64,000 bases of DNA from Pseudomonas iridis. GTDB lineage: Bacteria > Pseudomonadota > Gammaproteobacteria > Pseudomonadales > Pseudomonadaceae. Where the stretch lies: positions 248,001 through 312,000 of the forward strand of contig NZ_JACXXO010000003.1 in NCBI RefSeq assembly GCF_017980685.1. Reading direction: 5' to 3'. Below the pieces are notes generated by a model. It had not been told where the DNA came from. It worked only from the letters and a program-made list of their open reading frames with translations, and made no database searches. Position numbers and translations under genes: made by a program. Position 1 is the first letter of the stretch. Every line of letters starts with the position of its first letter. Below, piece by piece: positions 1 to 9,300 of the stretch.

Positions 1-1
1 G

Positions 2-223
2 GATCCCCCCAGCACCATGTTCATGGTCGCCCCCGAAATCGACACCGAATCGCTCCTCGCCAACGCCTGCGAATCATTGGCCTCTGCCAAAGTGATGCTG
101 ACCGAATTTGCCGCCGTGCTGAATGGCCCTAACCGCAGCATCGCGCTGGGCATCGCCCAGATCGTCATGCTCGGTGAACTTGCAGTGAACCGGGCCTTGG
201 ACAATATCGACCCGCAACAGTAA
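2..223 (+). CDS. DUF6124 family protein, C-terminal part (5' end outside window)
   Basis: The reading frame is open from base 2, so the gene starts before the window and only about the last 73 codons are present. The visible part closely resembles the C-terminal half of the complete protein at 52573-52935: both share SLLANA.E, LGIAQ.VMLGELAVN and ALDN. This identifies it as a second copy of the small Pseudomonas DUF6124 (DUF3077-like) family. Function of the family is unknown. The ATG at 17 is probably internal, because codons upstream of it also align with the paralogue. A REP pair and a terminator follow the stop codon. Confidence 0.75.
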   Translation, partial: DPPSTMFMVAPEIDTESLLANACESLASAKVMLTEFAAVLNGPNRSIALGIAQIVMLGELAVNRALDNIDPQQ

Positions 224-229
224 AGAACG

Positions 230-307
230 AAAGATCGCAGCCTGCGGCAGCGCCTACAGGAAAAACGCGAATTCCCATGTAGGAGCTGCCGCAGGCTGCG
301 ATCTTTT
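230..307. repeat. REP pair (BIME-like inverted repeat)
   Basis: Two inverted copies of the GGAGCTGCCGCAGGCTGCGATC element (231-257 and 279-307) lie between the convergent DUF6124 fragment and autotransporter genes. They can fold into a long hairpin. This is a common intergenic repeat of fluorescent pseudomonads. Confidence 0.85.
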
Positions 308-315
308 GCCTCTGC

Positions 316-341
316 AAAAAAAACCGCCCTTTCGGGCGGTT
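316..341 (-). terminator. Rho-independent terminator of the autotransporter gene
   Basis: An 8-bp perfect stem AACCGCCC/GGGCGGTT (322-329 and 334-341) with a 4-nt loop is followed, reading the minus strand, by a run of eight T. It lies 20 bases past the stop codon of the autotransporter gene. The plus-strand side has only a short A run, so it acts mainly on the minus strand. Confidence 0.85.
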
Positions 342-361
342 AAAAGTGCTTCGACCCTAAA

Positions 362-3300
362 TCAGAAGCCAAGGCTGAAGCTGATCGTCATCGCATGATC
401 GTTGTTGTCATCCGACAGTTGCCCCGAGTAGCCGATACCAAGTTTGCCGGTCGGACTGATCTGGAAGTCCACGCCCGCTTCGACTATCGCGCTGTCCTTG
501 GCAATCGGTACGCCTTGGGTGCTGAACGAGGCGCCGCCGTCGATGAAGGTCAGGTCGGCATCAGGTTTGGTGTCGCCGAACGCATGCCGCCAGCCCACTG
601 CCGCGCGCGGGGTGAATTGCCCGCCGTTGGCCAGGGTGATGACTTTGCCGGCACGCAGGCCGAGGGTGGAGAAGGTGATGTCCTGATCGGCATCGGCTTT
701 CAGGCGCCCTACTCCGCCTTTTTCCTTGGCCTTGTCAGTGTCGTAGTTGACGTAGGCCAGACCTGCGAACGGCTCCAGAGCAATGCCGGCAGCTTGCATT
801 GTGTAACCGACTTCACCGAACACCTGAGCGCTACGAGCGTCGTAATTGGCCTCCAGACGGTCGTTGTAGGTGCCGACGCTGACATCACGCTTGGTCTCGA
901 TGTCGTGCCAGCTGTAAGCCGCGCCGAGGCGCACTGCCAAAGCATCGAACTGCGAGTTGAGATATGCCGCCAGGTGGTAGCTTTCTACCGTGGCATCCGA
1001 GCGACGATCATGCGCATCGAGGTCGCTGCGGGTGTAACCGGCGGCCATGCCCAGGCGCCACTGGTCATCGAGTTGCTTGTCAGTGCCGAGCATGAAGCCG
1101 CTGAGGTTGCGGTCGAGTTTGGCGCTGTTGCTGTCGCCATCCGACTCACCCCAGGCGCCAAGTGCGCGGGCCCAGCCGACCATCTCGCCGTGGCAACCGT
1201 TGCTGCTCAACTGGTTGTCGCTTGGCGCCAAGGCACGGCGTGGATCATCCAGCGCACTGCACGAAGGCTGGCGCATGCGGTCGTTAACGGCTTCGCGCAC
1301 GTAACGCGAATCCTCGAGGATCGCACTGGCGGTGCTGGCATGAATCTCCCCGGACAGGCTGTCGAAGGCATTGCGCGCACCGGCCACGCTGAGGTTGACG
1401 ATCTGGTTCTGCAACGCCGCGCCCGCCGCACCGTTGCGCGACAATGCCGAAGCGGTATTGCGCTGATTGCCCGTGGCGGCGACGTCGGCGAACGAGTTGT
1501 CGTTACGGCTCACTACCAGGTTTACCGCGTTGGCGTCGTACACCAGCGCCGAGTCGAGGAATGCGTATTGCGGCAGATCCGCTGCACTGAAGGTACCGGT
1601 GACACCGCCGCCCGCCGTGATCAGCGAATACGTGGTGTTGCCAGTGAACGGCGCAAGCGAGTTGACTTGCAGACCGCCACCCAGCGCAGCCGTACCGCCG
1701 ACCGCCAGCGGTGTAGCGGTTGGCGAGCTGACTGTCAGCGCCAGCACACCGCTGGAAGCATTGGTCAGGTTGCCGGCGACACTCAACGTGCCCGCCTCGG
1801 CCCCGGATTGCACCAGACCATTGTTGACCACCGAACCGACACTGCCGTTACCGCTGAGCGCAGCGCCGCTGGCGACAGTGACCTGCCCTCCCAACGAGGC
1901 CTGAGCAGCGCGGCTGCCGATTTGCAGCACGCCTTGATCGACCGCTACGGTGCCGCTGAACGGGTTATCACCGGTCAACAGCAAGGTGCCCGTGCCGCGT
2001 TTGAGCATGGCGCCGAGCCCGCGCAACGACCCGTTAAATTGCCCGTTGAAGTTCTGCACGAACAACAGCGAAGCGTTGTTGAGGATGTTGCCTTGCAAGC
2101 TGGTGGTGTTACCCGCCAACGTACCGCCGCTGACAGTCGTGCCACCGCTGTAAGTGTTGGCGCCGCTCAACACCAGAGTCCCGGAATCGAGCTTCTCGAT
2201 GCCGCCCGTGCCCACCAGCGGTGTGGAGATTTCCGCGCTGCCACCAGCATTCACCCGCACCGGTGCGAGACTGCCGTCTGCGCCGTTGACCGGAGTCAGC
2301 GTACCGCCAGCGCCAGGCGCGAGGCTGTAGCCATTGCTGAGGAACTGCAAACCAGTGAAGTTCTGATTACCCAACACGGTGACAGTGCCGGCCTGACCAC
2401 CAAACACAGCGAACTGCCCGTTGGAGGCCAACGCCTGGGTGCCGCTCGGATCAGTCCAGTTGGTCCCCGGCCCCCACACACCACTGCCGCCACCGATGCT
2501 GCCATCGGGATTGGTGGTGCCGCCGTTCCAGAACTGCACTTCACCCGGCGAGTCTTGCACCAGCAGATTGATCTGATTGGCAATGGCGGTTTGCAGGGTC
2601 AGGTTGGCCTGCGCAACCGGCAGGCTGCCGTAGACCAGACCGTTGTCGGTCAGGCTGCCGCCGTAGCTGAACAGTTGATAGACGCCTGTGCCGAAACCAC
2701 CGGCGTTGCTGATGTTCAGCGTGCCGTCGAGGGTCAGGTTGCCGGCGACATTGACCACCGTGGTCGAACTGGCGGCAGACCCGAGGCTGAAGTCCAGATC
2801 AGTCCCCGAAGACAACGCCAACGCACCGACTGACAGCGGCGTCGCCGTGCCGCCACCGGCCAGCGTCGCGCCGTCGGCCAGTTGCAGCGAACCGCCCAAT
2901 TGACCGCCACCGCCAATCTGCGCACCGCTGGCGACGTTGACGTTGGCACTGTTGAGCACACCGTTGACGGTCAAGGTGCCGGCCTGCACAGAGGTGTTGC
3001 CGGTGAAGCTATTGTTGCCGGTCAGCAGCAACTGACCGCTGCCGGTTTTATTCAGCGTGCCGGTACCGGTGAGGTTGCCGGTGTAGCTGCCGTCGGCGTT
3101 TTGCTCGAAGGTCAACGCCGCGTTGTTGGCGATTGCACCTTGCAGGCTGCTGGTGTCGCCTCGAGTGCTACCGCCGTTCAGCGTGGTGCCACCGCTGTAG
3201 GTGTTGGCGCCGCTGAGCAGCAGGTCGCCGCTGCCGTTTTTCACCAGACTGCCGGTGCCGGTGACCGCGCCGATCAGCGTGGTGTTCTGGTTGCCGGCGA

Positions 3301-6300
3301 GTGTCAGCTCGGCGCCCAGGTTGATGGCGTTGGCCAGTTGCAGCGCCGAGGTGCTGTCCAGTGTGCCGTTGCCGAGCACACTCAATGCACCGCTGCTGAT
3401 TGCGCTGTTGTTGCCCAGAGCCAGCGTGCCGCCACTCAGTTGGGTGCCACCGGAGTAAGTATTGCTGCCATTGAGAGTCAGGCTCGAAGCACCGGTTTTG
3501 ATCAAACTGCCGCTGCCGCTGACGACGCCACCGAGGGTCAAGGCGTTGGAGCCGGCGACGCTCAATCCTCCGTTGAGCACCACATCATTGCCGAGGCTGA
3601 CAGCGGTGTTGCTGTCCAGCGCAGTGCCATTCGCGGCAGTTAACACACCAGTGCCGAGCGCGGCATTGTCGCCGACGACAATCGTACCGCCATTGAGCGC
3701 GGTGCCGCCGGTGTAGCCGTTGGCAGCGTTGAGCACCAGGGTGCCGGTGTCATATTTGCCGAGGGTGCCTGCGCCGTTGAGCGCTACACCGACGGTTGCC
3801 GTGGCATTCGGATCGACGCGCACCGAGGCGTTGCCCAGCGAACCGTTGACCAGATTGAGCGATCCCGCCGTGCCGTTCTGCAGGCTGTAGCCATCGGTGA
3901 CGAACTGCATGCCGGTGATGGTTTGCGCGCCGTTGACCGTAACCGTGCCCGCCGCGCCCTGGAACACCGCGAAGTTGTTGGTCCAGGCTTGATTGGTGGT
4001 GCCGTTGACGTCGGTCCAGTTCGTGGTGCCGGTGCCCCAGGTACCGTTGCCACCGTCGACCGTGCCGTTGGCGATCAGTTGGCTACCGTCCCAGAACTGC
4101 ACGGTGACGGCTGGCGCGGTGACCAGCAGGTTGAGCTGATTGGCCTGCGCGGTCTGCAGTTGCAGATCGCCCACTGAGACGCTGCCCGGCACGCTGCCGA
4201 TGAGCATGCCGTTGTCGATCAGGCCACCGGTGTAGTTGATCAGGCGATACACGCCGCTGCCAAAACCGCCGATGTCGCTGACATTGAGTGTGCCATCGAG
4301 GGTCAGGTTGCCGCCGACGTTGACCAGCGCGTTACCGCCACCCGACACCGGCGTACCGAGGCCGACATCGAAGTTGGAGTTGCCGTTGAATACCAGCGAA
4401 TCCACCGACAAGGTGCTGCCGGTGACACCCGCCAGATGTCCGCCATCGGCCACGGTCACCGCACTGGTCAACGTGCCGCTGCCGCCGAGTGTGCCGCCGT
4501 TGTTGACCAACACATTGGCGCTGGCCAGCGAACCGTTGACCTGCAAGGTGCCGGCGTTGACGTTGGTGTCGCCCGTGAGGTCGCTGATGCCGCTCAGGGT
4601 CAGGCTGCCAGTGCCGAGTTTGGTCAGCCCGCCGTCACCGCTGAGGATGCCAGCGAACGTGCTGCTGACGTTATTGCTGCCCAGGCTCAGCGTGTTGCCA
4701 GTGCCGATCAGCGCAGTGCCGCTACCCGTCAGGCTGGCGAGACTGCCCGATGCGCCGAGATTGAGGGCTGCGCCAGCACCGAGATTGACCGTCGCATCAT
4801 TGCCCAGCGCTGTACCGCTCAGGGTGGTGAGGCTGCCGGACAGCACATCGAAGGTCCCGCTGAACGTGTTGTTGCCGCTCAACGTCAGGTCGGCCAGGCC
4901 GTTTTTGCTCAACGTTCCGGACCCGGCAACCACGCCGCCCAGGGTCAGGTTGTTGTTACCGGCCAAGGCCAGATTCGCATTGACGTTGACGTCGTTCGCC
5001 AGCACCAGCGGCGAGCTGTTGTCGAGGGTCGACGCGCCAGCCACGTTCAGTGCGCCGGAGCCCAATGCCGCAGCGGTGCCAAGAGTCAAGGTGCCGGCAT
5101 TTAAGGTAGTGCCGCCGGTGAAGGTATTGACGCCGTTGAGGGTCAGGTTCGACGCGCCGTCCTTGATCAGTCCGCCCGCGCCGCTGACTACACCGGCGAG
5201 CGTCAGGTTGTTGTTGCCGGTGTTGCTCAGGTTGGCGTTGAGCACGATGTTGTTGCCCAGGCTCAACGCACTGGTGCTGTCCAGCGCCGAAGCGCCGGCC
5301 ACGGTGAGGTTGCCCAGCCCCAGCGCCGAGTTGCTGCCAGCGGTCAGGGTGCCGGCGCTCAGGTTGATGCCGCCGAGGAAGTTGTTGTTGCCGCTCAGGG
5401 TCAGGTTGGCCGCGCCGGTTTTGCTCAGGCTGCCCGCACCATTGATCGTGCCGGCAAGCGTCAGGTCTGCCGTACCGCCAATGCCGAGGTTCCCCGCCAG
5501 ATTGACCGCGTTATTCACCGAAACCGCGGTGGCGGCATCGAGCGTGGTGCCGCCCGCCGCGTTCAGGGTGCCGGAGCCCAGCGCCGAGTTCGACGCCAGA
5601 ATCAGTCCGCCGGCATTCAGCGCCACCGGCCCGAGGAAGGCATTGTTGCCGCCGAGCGTCAGGTTGGCCGCGCCGGTTTTGATCAGGCCGCCAGTGCCGC
5701 CGATCACGCCGTTAAGCGTCAGCGCATTGCTGCCGACCACGGTGAGGTTGCCATTAAGGGTCGCTGCGTTGCCGAGAGTCACCGCAGCATTGCTGTCCAG
5801 TTGCGTGCCGGCGTTGGCGGTCAGTGTGCCGCTGCCCAGCGCGGTGTTGCTGCCAACGATGATCTTGCCGCCGTCCAGTTGCGTGCCGCCGCTGTAAGTG
5901 TTGGCGCCGTTGAGCACCAGGGTGCCGGTATCGAGTTTGTTGAGGATGCCGCTGCCATCGATATTGACGCCGATGGTCGCGGTCACACCCGGATCAACGC
6001 GCAACGCGGTGGTCCCCCCGGTGCCGTTGACAGCAGTCAGTTGCCCCGCCGTGCCATTCACTACGTTGTAGCCATCGGTGAGGAACTGCATGCCGGTGAA
6101 CGCTTGCGTGCCGTTGACCGTCACCGTACCCGCCGAGCCCTGGAATACCGCGAAGTCGCCCGCCCACGGTTGATTGACCAATCCGTTGGCATCGGTCCAG
6201 TTGGTGCCCACCGCATTCCAGGTACCGGTGCCGCCGTCGACGACGCCGTTGGCAATGGTCTGGCTGCCATCCCAATAACGGATGTTCACGTTCGGTGCCG

Positions 6301-9300
6301 ACACTTCAATGTTGATCTGGTTGGCCACACCGGTTTGCACGATCAAGTCGCCGAGGCCGTAGCCGACCGGTACGCCGGCAACATCGAGACCGAGATTGGT
6401 CAGGGCACCGGTGTAGTTGAACAAGCGATACACACCGACCCCGAAACCGCCGGCGTCAGTGACGTTGAGATTACCGTCGAGGGTGAGGTTGCCGCCGACA
6501 TTCATCAACGACGTGGTCGACGGTGTCCCCAGTGCTACATCAACATTGCTGCCGGCCGCGAGGGTCAGCGCACCGGCGGACAGTTGATTGCCCGAGGACA
6601 GCGCCAGATGGCCGCCGCTGTTGACGTTGACGGTACCGAGCGCCGAACCGGTACCGCTCAGGGTACCGCCGGTATTGACGTTGATCTGCGCGCTGGCCAG
6701 CGAACCGCTGAGATTCACGATGCCGCTGTTGATCGCGGTGTCGCCGGTGATGCCGTTGATTCCGGTGAGGTTCAAGGTGCCGGTGCCGACTTTGATGAGG
6801 CCGCCGCTGCCGCTGAGGTCGCCGTCGAACGTGCTGGTGCCGTTGCCACTGCCGACGGTCAGCGTGTTGCTGCCGGTGAGTTGCACGCTGCCACTGCCGG
6901 TCAGTGCTCCGAGGCTGGCGTCGCTGCCCAGGTTCAACCCGGCGCCGGCGCTGACGTTGACGCCGGCGGTGTTGCCCAGCGCGTTGGTGTTCAACGTCGT
7001 GACGCTGCCGGACACAATGTTCAGCGCGCCGGTAAAGGTGTTGTTGCCGGCCAGGGTCAGGTCTGACAGGCCATTTTTGGTCAGGCTGCCGGCGCCGTCG
7101 ATGATGCCGTTGAGGCTCAGGTCGTTGTTGCCCGCGATGGTCAGCCCGGCGTTCAACGTGATCGCATTGCCGATTCCGAAGGAAGCGCTGTTATCCAGGG
7201 TTGCAGCGCCGCCGACGATCAACCCACCGCTGCCCAAACCGTTGGCATTGCCCAGCGTCAGGGTGCCGGCATTGAGCGCGGTGCCGCCGCTGAAGGTGTT
7301 ATTGCCGTTGAGCGTCAGGTTGGCCGCGCCGTTCTTGATCAATTGGCCGGTACCGCTAGCGATGCCGCCGAGGGTCAGGTTCTGCGTACCGCCGACGGTC
7401 AGCGCAGCATTGAGGGCGACAGCGTTGCTGAGACTGACCAGCGGTGAATTGCTGTCCAGCGTCGCCGCGCCGCCAACGGTCAAGTCACCCGTGCCCAGCG
7501 CCGAACTGTTGCCGACGGTCAATGTGCCGGCGTTCAAAGTCGTGCCGCCGAGGAAGTTGTTGGCAGCGTTGAGAATCAGATTGGCCGCGCCGTCTTTCAC
7601 CAGACTGCCAGCGCCGCTGACCAGACCGGTCAGGGTCAGATCCGCCGTGCCGCCGATGTTCAAGGCTCCGGCCAACGCCACCGCGTTGTTCAGGCTGACG
7701 GCGGTATTGGCGTCGAGCGTAGTGCCTGCCGCCGCGTTCAATGTGCCGGCGCCCAGCGCGTTGTTACTGCCGAGGATCAGTTTGCCGGTGTTCAGCGCGG
7801 TGTTACCGAAATAGGTGTTGGCGCCGTTGAGGATCAGGTCGGCGGCGCCGTTCTTGACCAGCCCACCGATACCGGCGACCACGCCGCCGAGGGTCAACGC
7901 ATTGGTGCCGCCCAGAGTCAGCGTGCCGCCGAGGTTGACGTTGTTGGCCAGGGTTGCTGCGGTACCCGCGTCCAGCGTGGTGCCGTTCGATGCGTTCAGT
8001 GCACCAGTGCCGAGCGCCGTGTTGGAGCCGACGATCAGCGAACCGGCATTCAGCGCCGTGGTACCGGTGTAGGTGTTGGCGCCGTTGAGGGTCAGGCTCG
8101 ACGCGCCCGTCTTGATCAAACCGTTGGCGCCACTGATCACGCCGTCGAGGGTCAGCGCGTTGGCGCCGCCGGCGGTGAGGTTGGCGTTGAGGGTAATCGC
8201 GTTATTCAGGGTCAGCGCCGAGCTGCTGTTGAGGGTGCCCGCCCCGGCCACGGTCAGTGCGCCAGTGCCGAGTGCTGCACCATTGCCGACAGTCAGACTG
8301 CCGGCGTTCAGCGTGGTACCGCCAGTGTACGTGTTGGCGCCACTGAGGGTCAGGTTGGCCGCGCCATTCTTGAGCAACTGACCGGCGCCGTTGATCACAC
8401 CGGAGAGGGTCAGGCCGCTGCTGCCGCCGAGGGTCAGGGCACTGCTGTTGAGGTTGACGTTATTGCTCAGGTTGACGGCGGTGTTGCTGTCCAGTGCTGA
8501 AACGTCGATGACGTTCAGCGCACCGCTGCCCAACGCAGCATCATTGCCCACGGTGAGGGTGCCGGCGGCCAGCGTGGTATCGCCGAGATAGGTGTTGGCG
8601 CCGTTGAGAGTCAGGTTAGTAAAACCGCGTTTGGTCAGCCCGCCACTGCCACTGATAACACCGCCGAGGGTCAGGTCAGCGCTGCCACGGACTTCCAGAT
8701 CGCCACCCAGGGAAACGGCGTTGGTCAATGCGACCGCGGTGCTGGCATCAAGCTTGGTGCCTGCCGCGGTCGTCAAGGCCCCCGTACCCAGCGCAGTGTT
8801 GGAGCCGACAATCAGCGTGCCGGCATTGAGCGCGGTACCGCCGGCAAAGGTGTTGTTGCCGCTGAGGGTAAGGTCCGCCGTGCCGTTCTTGATCAGGTTG
8901 CCGGCACCGCTGACGACGCCACTCAGACCCAATGCCTGCGTGCCACCGATGGTCAGCCCTCCCGCCAGCGCTACGGCATTGGCGAGCGTCACGGCCGTGG
9001 TCGCGTCCAGCGTGGTGTTGGCCGCCGCGTTCAATGCGCCAGTGCCGAGCGCGGTGTTGCTGCCGACAAACAGGCTGCCGGCGTTGAGCGCGGTATTGCC
9101 GGCGTTAGTATTGTTGCCGGTCAGCGTCAGGCTGGCGCTGCCGCTTTTGGTGATGGCGCCGGTGCCGGACAAAATGCCATCCAGGGTCAAGGCATTGCTG
9201 CCGAGCACGTTCAGCGCGCCAGTCATGGCGATGTTGTTGGCCAGCGAGACGTTGGCGGTGCTGTCGAGGCTAGTGCCGGCAGCCGTGTTCAGTGCGCCGC

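Noticed and set aside
395..2833. Long plus-strand open frame (812 codons), and others at 4236-5897, 5801-7066 and 6588-9947
   Set aside because: They lie antisense to the giant autotransporter gene. They are composition shadows of its repetitive GC-rich codons, with Pro/Arg/Ala-rich translations and no family resemblance.
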